Of a DNA stretch of 19,929 bases, positions 8,635 to 15,479 are shown one piece after another. Each line of letters starts with the position of its first letter. Within the stretch, counting starts at the first letter, position 1. This stretch comes from JAAFHN01 sp031421855 (GTDB taxonomy: Bacteria > Pseudomonadota > Gammaproteobacteria > Burkholderiales > Burkholderiaceae_C), in the NCBI GenBank assembly GCA_031421855.1, contig JANOPN010000011.1:1-19929 (forward strand), given 5' to 3'. Both the position numbers and the translations under genes were made by a program. The notes below the pieces were generated by a model. It saw only the letters and a list, made by a program, of their open reading frames with translations, was not told the origin of the DNA and made no database searches.

Positions 8635-8684
8635 CCTCCAGACGCTGTCACAGCGACAAATCGCTGCAACGGCCAGTCTGGAGG
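8635..8684 (-). promoter_or_regulatory. Nested hairpin in the nuoA leader that contains the ribosome binding site
   Basis: In the transcript sense, CCTCCAGAC (8684-8676) pairs perfectly with GTCTGGAGG (8643-8635). Inside the loop a second hairpin, CAGCGA-TTTG-TCGCTG (8666-8651), can form. The 3' arm of the outer stem contains GGAGG, the only good Shine-Dalgarno sequence before nuoA, 13 bases from the ATG. The 5' arm begins nine bases after the CCA end of tRNA-Leu. No T-run follows, so a terminator is unlikely. A role in translation control or RNA processing is inference. Confidence 0.55.
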
Positions 8685-8693
8685 CTAATTTTC

Positions 8694-8778
8694 TGGTGCC
8701 GACGGCGAGACTCGAACTCGCACAGCTTTCGCCACTACCCCCTCAAGATAGCGTGTCTACCAATTTCACCACGTCGGC
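8694..8778 (-). tRNA. tRNA-Leu (anticodon GAG)
   Basis: The minus strand folds as a class II tRNA of 85 nt. The acceptor stem is GCCGACG/CGTCGGC and the D arm is GTG-AAATTGGTAGA-CAC. The anticodon stem is CTATC/GGTAG with loop TTGAGGG (anticodon GAG, reading CUC/CUU). A long variable arm is followed by the T arm GCGAG-TTCGAGT-CTCGC, discriminator A and an encoded CCA. It lies 72 bases upstream of nuoA in the same direction, so it may be cotranscribed with the nuo operon. A weak -10-like TAAACT occurs about 50 bases upstream of its 5' end (8836-8831), without a convincing -35. Confidence 0.96.
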
Positions 8779-8923
8779 GGGTTTTCTTGCTGCATCGCAT
8801 GAGGAAATTGCGTGATCCAGCAAGCCCTAGAGTTTACCCCGAAAAGCCCCTCAAAATAGCCCCCGGCTGGCGGAAAATCCGCTAGATCACCTCAACTGTT
8901 GGGCCAAGACAAAGCCCGAAAAT

Positions 8924-9367
8924 TCACTTGCTGGCTGGCGTCGTTGGAATAGCCGCTGCGCCTGAGGCCGCAACCGCTGCTGGAGCAACTGCAGGAACCG
9001 CACCACCCACGGAGGTTGGGATTTGCGTAGCCGGTGCCGCGCCTGAAGCCCCACCCACAGGCAACACCGCAGGCGCATTGCCCGCCGCGCGCTGCAGCAC
9101 GCTAGAGCCACTGGAGTCGGTGCGTGCACCGCTCAAATATGCCAAACCCAAGGTGCTGACAAAAAAGACCGTTGCACACACGGCTGTGAGTTTTGACAAG
9201 GCATTGGCGCTACCGCTGGCACCAAAGAGGCTTGCCGACCCGCCGCCGCCGCCGCCAAACGCGGCACCGGCATCTGCGCCCTTGCCGTGCTGGATCAGCA
9301 CCAGACCAATCATGATGATTGCCGACAACAACTGCAATGCCACGACGATGGTGTTAAAAATACCCAT
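8924..9367 (-). CDS. secG: Preprotein translocase subunit SecG
   Basis: SecG is the small auxiliary subunit of the SecYEG protein-export channel in the inner membrane. The 147-residue product has two membrane helices (about residues 3-25 and 57-79). Between them is the family loop VLIQHGKGADAGAAFGGG, extended into six glycines (38-43) and followed by SASLFGASGSANALSKLT. After the second helix comes a long Ala/Pro/Gly-rich tail of about 65 residues, longer than in E. coli SecG but common in Burkholderiales. The ATG at 9367-9365 has AGGAG six bases upstream. It lies 37 bases after tpiA in the same direction. The spacer contains three GAGTTTT heptamers, the last one overlapping the ribosome binding site. 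Confidence 0.94.
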   Translation of the reverse strand: MGIFNTIVVALQLLSAIIMIGLVLIQHGKGADAGAAFGGGGGGSASLFGASGSANALSKLTAVCATVFFVSTLGLAYLSGARTDSSGSSVLQRAAGNAPAVLPVGGASGAAPATQIPTSVGGAVPAVAPAAVAASGAAAIPTTPASK

Positions 9368-9404
9368 GAAAACTCCTGAAAACTCTAAAACTCAATGAAA
9401 ACAA

Positions 9405-10181
9405 CTAAGCCGCCGCGGTTGACGCAGCGGAAATGATTCGAACGAAATCGTCGCTTTTCAGCGACGCGCCGCCAATGAGGCCACCGTCGATATCCGTTTG
9501 TGCGAGCAACTCGGCGGCATTGACAGCATTCATGCTGCCGCCATACAGAATTGTCACATGCTCGGCGTTGGCCACCCGCAGCTGGGCGCGCAGCGCTGAA
9601 TGAACGGCCTGCGCTTGCTCAGGTGTCGCAGTCAGGCCGGTGCCAATTGCCCAAACTGGCTCGTAAGCCAACACGATTTGAGCTGCCTGCGCTCCCAATT
9701 GATCCAAAACGGCTTTCAATTGGCTCGAGACGATCGCGACAGTTTGCCCGGCTTCGCGCTCAGCCAAACTCTCGCCCACGCACACAATGGGCGTGATACC
9801 TGATGCCAGCGCCGCAGCCGCTTTGGCAGCCACGACCGCATCGGTCTCAACGTGATACTGGCGTCGCTCGCTGTGCCCAACAATTGCATAGCCCACACCG
9901 AACTCAGCCAACATCGCGCCCGACACCTCGCCCGTGAACGCGCCTTTGGTTTGGCTAGAGATGTCTTGCGATCCTAATTTTATAGCAACGAAATCAATGG
10001 ATCCGGCGACCAAGGCAGAAATTTGCCCTAAAAACACGCTGGGCGCACAGACAACGACCTCGCAAAGCGGCTTTGCGCTGTTTGCTGCCGCCCAAGCCTG
10101 TCCGATGCCGCTGATCAGCGCCTGATTGGCTTGCAAGCTGCCGTTCATCTTCCAATTGCCAGCGATGATTTTTTTACGCAT
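9405..10181 (-). CDS. tpiA: Triose-phosphate isomerase
   Basis: This cytosolic TIM-barrel enzyme interconverts dihydroxyacetone phosphate and glyceraldehyde 3-phosphate in glycolysis and gluconeogenesis. The ATG at 10181-10179 gives 258 residues starting MRKKIIAGNWKMNG. An upstream GTG in the same frame would overlap the preceding gene and is less likely. Catalytic residues are in place: Lys11 in GNWKMNG, His103 in VGHSERR, Glu174 in AYEPVWAIGTG, and the phosphate loop LYGGSMN near 212-218. Residues 57-69 (LVAGSIDFVAIKL) are encoded by a copy of the dispersed repeat. In relatives I remember, this stretch before GSQD is a few residues shorter, so the copy probably added about four residues in an exposed segment. 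The gene starts five bases after the oxidoreductase stop. Confidence 0.96.
   Translation of the reverse strand: MRKKIIAGNWKMNGSLQANQALISGIGQAWAAANSAKPLCEVVVCAPSVFLGQISALVAGSIDFVAIKLGSQDISSQTKGAFTGEVSGAMLAEFGVGYAIVGHSERRQYHVETDAVVAAKAAAALASGITPIVCVGESLAEREAGQTVAIVSSQLKAVLDQLGAQAAQIVLAYEPVWAIGTGLTATPEQAQAVHSALRAQLRVANAEHVTILYGGSMNAVNAAELLAQTDIDGGLIGGASLKSDDFVRIISAASTAAA
9975..10012 (-). repeat. Dispersed repeat copy E, inside tpiA
   Basis: The minus strand, which is the tpiA coding strand, reads TGGTCGCCGGATCCATTG, then ATTTCGTTGCTAT and an AT-rich tail AAAATTAGG. It differs from copy C at only three of the first 31 bases. It is translated in frame as part of TpiA residues 57-69 and does not disturb the frame or the catalytic motifs. 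The preceding GCCT, giving GCCTTGG, resembles the bases before copy D, so the element may start a few bases earlier. Confidence 0.7.
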
Positions 10182-10186
10182 CTGAT

Positions 10187-11182
10187 TCACCACTTGAGCA
10201 TGATTTTGCCGACATGAACACTGGACTCCATCAGGGCATGAGCTTTCGCCGCATTGCCTGAAACACGTGCGTCAAACACGGAGTGAATCACCGGCTTGAT
10301 CACGCCTGAGTCCAGCAACGGCCAAATGTTGGCTCGCAAACCAGCAGCCAGATGCGATTTGTAAGCCACAGTACGAGGCCTCAACGTTGAACCCGAAATG
10401 CTCAAGCGTTTGCGAAGCACCAAGCCGGCGTTGAATTGCGCGTCAACCCCGCCCTGAACCGCAATCAGCGCGAGACGCCCGTCGTCGGCCAAGCAACTCA
10501 CGCCACGTGCGACGTATGGGCCAGCCACCATGTCCAAAATCACGTCTGCGCCGCGATTGGCAGTGATCCGCAGCACCTCGGCCGCAAAGTCTTGCTCTTG
10601 GTAGTTGATCGCATGATCAGCACCGAGGCTCAAACACGCTGCCACTTTTTCGGCGGAGCCCGCCGTGGCAATCACCGTGCAACCCCAAGCTTTGCCCATT
10701 TGGATGGCGCACACACCAATGCCGCTCGTGCCGCCGTGCACGACCAAAGTCTCACCGGCTTGCAGCTTGGAGCGGTCAAACACGTTGGCCCACACCGTAA
10801 AAAACGTCTCCGGCAAGCTCGCCGCCTGAACCGCGTCAAAGCCCTTGGGCCATGGCAGACAGTGCCCTACCGCAACCGCGCACAATTCAGCATAGCCGCC
10901 ACCGTGAGCCAACGCGCAAACGGCATCGCCAACCTTTAAGCCAGCGCCAGCCATGGCGTCAACGTCACCGCCGACGATGTGTCCCGCGACCTCCAAACCT
11001 GGCAAATCGCTCGCATCTGGCGGCGGCGCATAAGCGCCCTTGCGTTGCAAGACGTCGGGGCGATTCACGCCGCTTGCCGCCACTTTGATCAGTACTTCGC
11101 CCGCGCCCGCGACCGGCGCGGCGCGCTCAACCAATCGCAGCACATCAGGCGCGCCAGCTTGAGAAATTTCTATGGCTTGCAT
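10187..11182 (-). CDS. NAD(P)H-quinone oxidoreductase, PIG3/zinc-free MDR family
   Basis: This is a medium-chain dehydrogenase/reductase of the zinc-independent quinone oxidoreductase type (PIG3-like, TIGR02824-like), expected to reduce quinones with NADPH in the cytosol. The N-terminal GroES-like domain has VAASGVNRPDVLQRKG and PGLEVAGHIV. The Rossmann domain has the nucleotide motif VVHGGTSGIGVCAIQMGKAWG and the following TAGSAEKV. No structural zinc cysteine cluster is visible. I chose the ATG at 11182-11180 (MQAIEISQAG, 331 residues). A TTG seven codons upstream is possible but less family-like. The gene is followed immediately by tpiA. The exact substrate is not predictable. Confidence 0.88.
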   Translation of the reverse strand: MQAIEISQAGAPDVLRLVERAAPVAGAGEVLIKVAASGVNRPDVLQRKGAYAPPPDASDLPGLEVAGHIVGGDVDAMAGAGLKVGDAVCALAHGGGYAELCAVAVGHCLPWPKGFDAVQAASLPETFFTVWANVFDRSKLQAGETLVVHGGTSGIGVCAIQMGKAWGCTVIATAGSAEKVAACLSLGADHAINYQEQDFAAEVLRITANRGADVILDMVAGPYVARGVSCLADDGRLALIAVQGGVDAQFNAGLVLRKRLSISGSTLRPRTVAYKSHLAAGLRANIWPLLDSGVIKPVIHSVFDARVSGNAAKAHALMESSVHVGKIMLKW

Positions 11183-11228
11183 GGCAATCTTTGGATTGAT
11201 CAAAAAAATAACTCGGCCTCACAACGTC

Positions 11229-11276
11229 AAAAGGGCGTGAGCTGCAAGGACCTTTGAGTCACTCGCAGCACACGCC
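11229..11276 (-). terminator. Probable rho-independent terminator of pnp
   Basis: In the transcript sense, downstream of the pnp stop, GGCGTGTGCTGCGAG (11276-11262) pairs with CTTGCAGCTCACGCC (11248-11234). This is 15 positions with one T-T mismatch and one G-U pair, around a 13-base loop. CTTTTG follows immediately. The T-run is short, so termination may be partial and the downstream oxidoreductase may receive some read-through. Confidence 0.5.
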
Positions 11277-11299
11277 ACATTCGACGCGGCTACAGCACT

Positions 11300-13621
11300 T
11301 TAAGAGGCAGCGTTGTCGTTGGGAGCTTGAGGTGCCTGGCCTTGTGGAGCCTGACCCGACTGATCACCGCCGTTGTCTTGGCGCGGTGCGCGATCAAAAC
11401 GTGGGGGACGATCACCTCGGTCACCTCGGTCGTTACCACGTGGGCCACGATCACCGCGGTCAAAACGTGGTGGGCGGTCGCCACGGTCAAAACGCTCGCT
11501 GCGCTCTGGCATTTCAGGCATGCCTTCTGGGCGATCCAAGAGTGCCTTAATCGACAGCTTGACGCGACCCTTCTCGTCGGTTTCGATGGCTTTCACGCGC
11601 ACGATTTGGCCTTCAGCCAACACATCGGACACATTGTTGATACGCTCGTGGCTGATTTGGCTGATGTGAACCAAGCCGTCGCGCCCAGGCATCACCTGAA
11701 CCAAAGCACCGAAGTCCAAAATCTTCGTCACCGGGCCTTCGTAGATTTTTCCCACTTCAACCTCGGCCGTGATCTCGCTGATGCGGCGTTTGGCCTCGTC
11801 AGCCTTGGCCGAATCGGTGCTGGCAATGGTGATGGTGCCGTCTTCGCCAATGTCAATCGTCGTGCCGGTTTCTTCGGTTAGTGCGCGAATGACCGCGCCG
11901 CCCTTGCCGATCACGTCACGAATCTTCTCTGGGTTGATTTTCATCGTGTACAAGCGCGGCGCGAAGTTGCTCACTTCTGCATTTGACACGCCCATGGCCT
12001 CTTGCATCTTGCCCAAAATGTGCATGCGCGCTTCTTTAGCCTGCGCCAATGCGACTTGCATGATCTCTTGGGTGATGCCCTGGATTTTGATGTCCATCTG
12101 CAGTGCGGTCACGCCGTTCACGGTGCCCGCGACCTTAAAGTCCATGTCGCCCAAATGATCTTCGTCGCCCAAAATATCGGTCAACACGGCAAAACGGTTG
12201 CCGTCTTTGATCAAACCCATGGCAATGCCGGCCACGTGGGCCTTCATCGGCACGCCAGCGTCCATTAGGCTCAAGCAGCCGCCGCAAACCGATGCCATCG
12301 AGCTCGAACCGTTCGACTCGGTGATCTCGCTGACCACGCGCATGACGTACGGGAAGTCTTCTTTGCTTGGCAAGAGCGGCACCAAAGCGCGCTTGGCCAA
12401 ACGGCCGTGGCCGATTTCGCGGCGCTTGGTCGAACCCATGCGGCCCACTTCGCCGGTGGCAAAGGGAGGCATGTTGTAGTGGAACATGAAGCGGTCGGTG
12501 TACTCACCAGCCAGCGCGTCGATGCGCTGCGCGTTTTGCTCGGTGCCCAAGGTCGTGACGACCAAGGCTTGGGTTTCGCCACGGGTGAACAAGGCGCTGC
12601 CATGCGTGCGGGGCAAAATACCGTTGCGAATTTCGATTGGGCGAACCGTGCGCGTGTCGCGGCCGTCGATGCGGGCGTCGCCCGACAAAATTTGGCTGCG
12701 AACGATCTTGGCTTCGATGTCGAACAACATGGTTTCGACTTTGACCGAGTCAAACGCCACGCCCTGCTCCTTGAGCCCGGCCATCACGGCTGCGTAAGCT
12801 TCGCGACAAGCTTGTGTGCGCGATTGTTTGTTGCGAATTTGGTAAGCCGCGCGGATTTTCTCTTCGCCCAACACACCCACTTTGGCAATCAGCTCTTCGT
12901 CTTTTGCAGGTGCTTTCCAGTCCCAGACCGGCTTGCCTGCGTCGCGCACCAACTCATTGATTGCAGCAATCGCCACCTTGCCAGCGTTGTGGCCGAACAT
13001 GATCGCGCCGAGCATCGTCTCTTCAGACTGTTGGTCCGCTTCTGACTCCACCATCAACACAGCGGCTTCGGTGCCGGCCACAATGACTTCAAGTTTGGAG
13101 TCTTTGCGGGCGGTTGGGCCGGGGTTCAGCACGTATTCGCCATTGATCTGGCCCACGCGAGCGGCACCCAAGGGGCCTGCAAACGGGATGCCTGCAATCG
13201 CCATGGCGGCGCTTGATGCGATCAAGGCAGCGATGTCGGCGTCAACTTCAGGGTTGAGCGACAGCGTGTGGATGACCAGATGCACGTCGTTGTAGAAGCC
13301 TTCTGGGAACAGCGGGCGAATCGGGCGATCGATCAGGCGGCTGGTCAGGGTTTCGTGCTCGCTGGGCTTGGCTTCGCGTTTGAAAAAACTGCCGGGGATC
13401 TTGCCCGCAGCATAGGTTTTCTCGATGTAGTCCACCGTCAGTGGGAAGAAGTCTTGCCCTGGTTTCGCGGTTTTTGACGCGACAACGGTCGCTAAAACCA
13501 CGGTGTCGTGGATGTTGACCAGCACCGCGCCGGAGGCTTGGCGTGCGATCTCGCCAGTTTCCATGATGACGGTTTGATCGCCCCATTGGAAGGTTTTGGT
13601 GACTTTATTGAAGATGCTCAT
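11300..13621 (-). CDS. pnp: Polyribonucleotide nucleotidyltransferase (PNPase)
   Basis: PNPase is a trimeric, phosphate-dependent 3'-5' exoribonuclease and a core enzyme of mRNA turnover, often part of the RNA degradosome. The 773-residue product has two RNase PH-like domains (about residues 10-145 and 325-460). The catalytic acidic segment DILGDEDHLGDMDFKVAG lies near 480-500. A KH domain with the GxxG loop VIGKGGAVIRAL is at about 560-620. An S1 domain (VGKIYEGPVTKILDFGALVQ) is at about 622-692. The last 75 residues are an Arg/Asp/Gly-rich, low-complexity tail with repeated DRPPRFDR and RGDR units, absent from E. coli PNPase and likely to bind RNA or partners. The ATG at 13621-13619 has AGGAG seven bases upstream. 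Confidence 0.97.
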   Translation of the reverse strand: MSIFNKVTKTFQWGDQTVIMETGEIARQASGAVLVNIHDTVVLATVVASKTAKPGQDFFPLTVDYIEKTYAAGKIPGSFFKREAKPSEHETLTSRLIDRPIRPLFPEGFYNDVHLVIHTLSLNPEVDADIAALIASSAAMAIAGIPFAGPLGAARVGQINGEYVLNPGPTARKDSKLEVIVAGTEAAVLMVESEADQQSEETMLGAIMFGHNAGKVAIAAINELVRDAGKPVWDWKAPAKDEELIAKVGVLGEEKIRAAYQIRNKQSRTQACREAYAAVMAGLKEQGVAFDSVKVETMLFDIEAKIVRSQILSGDARIDGRDTRTVRPIEIRNGILPRTHGSALFTRGETQALVVTTLGTEQNAQRIDALAGEYTDRFMFHYNMPPFATGEVGRMGSTKRREIGHGRLAKRALVPLLPSKEDFPYVMRVVSEITESNGSSSMASVCGGCLSLMDAGVPMKAHVAGIAMGLIKDGNRFAVLTDILGDEDHLGDMDFKVAGTVNGVTALQMDIKIQGITQEIMQVALAQAKEARMHILGKMQEAMGVSNAEVSNFAPRLYTMKINPEKIRDVIGKGGAVIRALTEETGTTIDIGEDGTITIASTDSAKADEAKRRISEITAEVEVGKIYEGPVTKILDFGALVQVMPGRDGLVHISQISHERINNVSDVLAEGQIVRVKAIETDEKGRVKLSIKALLDRPEGMPEMPERSERFDRGDRPPRFDRGDRGPRGNDRGDRGDRPPRFDRAPRQDNGGDQSGQAPQGQAPQAPNDNAAS

Positions 13622-13725
13622 GTGGATGCTCCTGTGTGGGCGTGGAACCGCGGGGTCACGCGCCGATTCGAAAATGCGAAGGGTTTAGCTTCGCCGGATC
13701 GACAAGCTGGCCTGAGTCACGATGC

Positions 13726-13769
13726 CATTCCAAAAACCGATGAGCCATCGCCGATTGGTTTTTGGAATG
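13726..13769 (-). promoter_or_regulatory. Long stem-loop in the pnp leader
   Basis: CATTCCAAAAACC (13769-13757 in transcript sense) pairs perfectly with GGTTTTTGGAATG (13738-13726), a 13-bp stem. A small CGATG-GCT-CATCG hairpin lies in the loop and slightly overlaps the stem edge. The stem sits about 105 bases before the pnp ATG and downstream of the rpsO terminator. No T-run follows it. In E. coli the pnp leader has a long stem cut by RNase III and used for PNPase autoregulation; the same role here is inferred from position and shape. Confidence 0.5.
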
Positions 13770-13801
13770 ACACAGCGCGTGAATCTCGCAACCTTGTCAA
13801 T

Positions 13802-13840
13802 GAAAAACGCCTGACCGCGGGGATGCGAAATCAGGCGTTT
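13802..13840 (-). terminator. Terminator-like hairpin between rpsO and pnp
   Basis: In the transcript sense AAACGCCTGA (13840-13831) pairs perfectly with TCAGGCGTTT (13814-13805), followed by two more T and then CA. The ten-pair stem with a T5 end lies 17 bases after the rpsO stop. It probably ends or attenuates rpsO transcription. A perfect TTGACA hexamer lies just after it (13800-13795) and could be the -35 of a separate pnp promoter, but I see no good -10 at the right distance. Confidence 0.65.
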
Positions 13841-13856
13841 GACGTTTGGCGAACCC

Positions 13857-14114
13857 TTACTTGCGCAGGCCGAGTTTGGCGATCAGCGCGGTGTAACGGT
13901 CAGCGTCTTTGGACTTGAGGTAGTCCAACAGCTTGCGGCGGCGGCTCACCATGCGCAACAAACCGCGGCGACCGTGGTGGTCTTTGTGGTGTGTTTTGAA
14001 GTGTGGCGTCAACTCGTTGATGCGAGCGGTCAACAAAGCCACTTGAACTTCTGGACTGCCGGTGTCGTTGGCCGCGCGGGCGTTGTCTTTGACAACTGCT
14101 TGTGTATCGATCAT
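13857..14114 (-). CDS. rpsO: 30S ribosomal protein S15
   Basis: S15 is a primary 16S rRNA-binding protein of the small subunit platform. The 85-residue product has the family core TGSPEVQVALLTARINELT and then HHKDHHGRRGLLRMVSRRRKLLDYL, ending YTALIAKLGLRK. The N-terminus (MIDTQAVVKDNARAAND) is slightly shorter than in E. coli (89 residues). The ATG at 14114-14112 has only a weak ribosome binding site (TGAG about ten bases upstream). Weak sites are common where S15 controls its own translation, though no E. coli-like pseudoknot is evident to me. The order rpsO-pnp is conserved across proteobacteria. Confidence 0.97.
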   Translation of the reverse strand: MIDTQAVVKDNARAANDTGSPEVQVALLTARINELTPHFKTHHKDHHGRRGLLRMVSRRRKLLDYLKSKDADRYTALIAKLGLRK

Positions 14115-14207
14115 GAAAAGTACTCAACCGTTCCGAAATGTTTGACTTGCGCGCAGCAGTGGAACTCTAGCCGCGCGTGCTCTCGCCCAAAAACTGGCAA
14201 GCCCGAC

Positions 14208-14236
14208 ATTCTAGCCCGAACTCGGGTTTTCATCAA
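14208..14236 (-). promoter_or_regulatory. Sigma70-type promoter of rpsO
   Basis: The minus strand shows TTGATG (14236-14231), a 17-base spacer, and TAGAAT (14213-14208). These match the -35 and -10 consensus at five and four of six positions or better, with optimal spacing. The predicted start near 14201 leaves an untranslated leader of about 85 bases before rpsO. The spacer contains a small perfect inverted repeat CCCGA-GT-TCGGG ending one base before the -10, which may be chance or an operator. Confidence 0.7.
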
Positions 14237-14298
14237 GCCCAAAGTGGTTTTGCGAATTGACGGGTTTGAATCACGCTACTTCGGGTGTTTTGGGTCGT

Positions 14299-14342
14299 TG
14301 GTCAACGGTTTCATTGGGCTGGATGCTATCAATTTCATCATA
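14299..14342 (+). repeat. Dispersed repeat copy B
   Basis: The plus strand reads TGGTCAACGGTTTCATTG, then GGCTGGATGCTATCAATTTC. The part after the core is closest to copy A (GGCTAAATGCTAT). It lies in non-coding DNA between the rpsO promoter and the glycosyltransferase remnant, at the boundary between the conserved block and the accessory block. Confidence 0.65.
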
Positions 14343-14709
14343 GGCCTTTCGCTGGAGTGCCTGCACGTACAACAACGCGCTTCGGACGCAACTCTCGCCA
14401 GGTCGCGATCTCGATCACTGGATCACGCCCATGGGCACTCGGCACCGACCCGCTGCACCGCAATGCCAACCGCGCCACGTCACGCCCTATGAGTTGTTCG
14501 AAGCCGGCAGTGTCGCGTGTCACCCACCCGCCGCCGCCTCAACGCGGCTTCGCAGTCGCGGCCAACCAAATCAATCGCGGCATCGCCAGCCTCTCGACTA
14601 CCTAGGCGATACCAGAGTCTCTTATGGCTTACGCTGCGCATGGCAACGGCATGCAAAGGGTTGCCAGCTTCGCTCCCGTCTCGCTCCTCAATGCTCACCG
14701 CTCATCTGC
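14343..14709. other. Stretch without a recognisable gene
   Basis: No open frame here shows a family I recognise on either strand. Several overlapping frames of 60-110 codons exist on both strands, but none has a good ribosome binding site. It could hold a degraded N-terminal part of the glycosyltransferase gene that follows, or decayed DNA of another origin. Confidence 0.5.
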
Positions 14710-15246
14710 ATGACGCCTCCAGCCAGTTCAAAACGAATCTTCGTCTACCTGCCCGCCGAGCTGCCGCACCTCAAAGGCGTGCGCGACCAGCCGCTCGCCC
14801 GCCAATGGTCCACCACCGCCGTCATTCGCGGAGCATCACATGCAGACTTGGTGCTGTGGCACGCCAAGCACATCCAAGCCCAATCCACCCATGTCGACAT
14901 GGCCCACGCCTTGGCCCATGCCGATGTGCTCATCACCCACGCCGGGCACAGCACCGTGTGCCAAGCCTTGCTCGCAGGCGTGCCCATGGTCTTGATTCCC
15001 AGAAGCCTAGAGACTCGCCACACCGCCATTGCGGCAGTCCACGCAGGCGCAGCGGTGATTGCTGACATGCCCGAGGGTGATGACAGCGTGATCAATGATT
15101 TGGCGGGATCGATTGAGCAAGCCAAGGCGTTGACGCATCCCCGAGCGCGCCGACAAGCCCGCCTTGATCCGGCAAAAGCAGGTGAGGCATCGGGATCGAA
15201 CATCAAAGGTGCGAACGGGCAAACAACCAATGAAGCTGAAGGATGA
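14710..15246 (+). pseudogene. Glycosyltransferase (GT-B/UGT-like) C-terminal remnant
   Basis: The frame encodes the C-terminal nucleotide-sugar-binding half of a GT1/MGT-like glycosyltransferase. It has RIFVYLPAELPHLKGV near the start, then the donor-site pattern ALAHADVLITHAGHSTVCQA followed by LLAGVPMVLIPRSLETRHTA. This corresponds to the H-x-G-x(n)-G-x-P region of the family. From the ATG at 14710 the product is only 178 residues, about half the usual 380-430. The open frame continues upstream to 14431 but that part is not family-like. No ribosome binding site precedes the ATG. I therefore read it as a 5'-truncated remnant. A short stand-alone protein of the same fold is less likely but possible. 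Confidence 0.6.
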
Positions 15247-15262
15247 ATCGAATGATGAAGAA

Positions 15263-15297
15263 AACAATAGCAACGAAGTCAATGAATCCGGTGACCA
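15263..15297 (-). repeat. Dispersed repeat copy C
   Basis: The minus strand reads TGGTCACCGGATTCATTG, then ACTTCGTTGCTATTG and a T-rich tail. This is the cleanest copy and I use it as the reference for the family. It starts 16 bases after the stop of the glycosyltransferase remnant, in inverted orientation to copy B on the other side of that remnant. Confidence 0.75.
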
Positions 15298-15431
15298 CGT
15301 GCCGATTTGGCATTAAAAACCGTGCTGAACGACTGAAACGGGCATTTGCGCACCCCCTGCAAGTGCGACGAGCCTCACGCCAAACCGCCGATTACACCCA
15401 ACCCAAGGAAATTTGATGTCAAAACCACCTC

Positions 15432-15473
15432 TGGTCACCGGATTCATTCACTTCCGCGCTACTGAAATAGGAG
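15432..15473 (+). repeat. Dispersed repeat copy F, carrying a ribosome binding site
   Basis: The plus strand reads TGGTCACCGGATTCATTC, then ACTTCCGCGCTACTG and AAATAGGAG. The final AGGAG serves as the Shine-Dalgarno sequence of the lipoprotein gene at 15480. The similarity to copy G extends about 24 bases upstream of the core (AAATTTGA...CCTC), so F and G form a direct repeat of about 65 bp flanking the lipoprotein/hydrolase pair. Confidence 0.75.
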
Positions 15474-15479
15474 TCTCAC

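Noticed and set aside
8831..8859. A possible promoter for tRNA-Leu and the nuo operon with -10-like TAAACT
   Set aside because: The -35 at a suitable distance (TATTTT) is poor, so I mention it only in the tRNA entry.
9368..9404. Three GAGTTTT heptamers before secG
   Set aside because: The spacer is short and AT-rich; the heptamers are probably chance or slippage around the ribosome binding site.
12407..13045. A 212-codon open frame opposite pnp
   Set aside because: It is an antisense shadow of the RNase PH domains, with no ribosome binding site and no family-like sequence.
14338..14523. A 61-codon minus-strand frame (ending RVVVRAGTPAKGL) next to repeat copy B
   Set aside because: Its composition is gene-like but there is no homology I can recognise, no ribosome binding site, and a stop just upstream in the same frame. 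It could be a decayed gene fragment.
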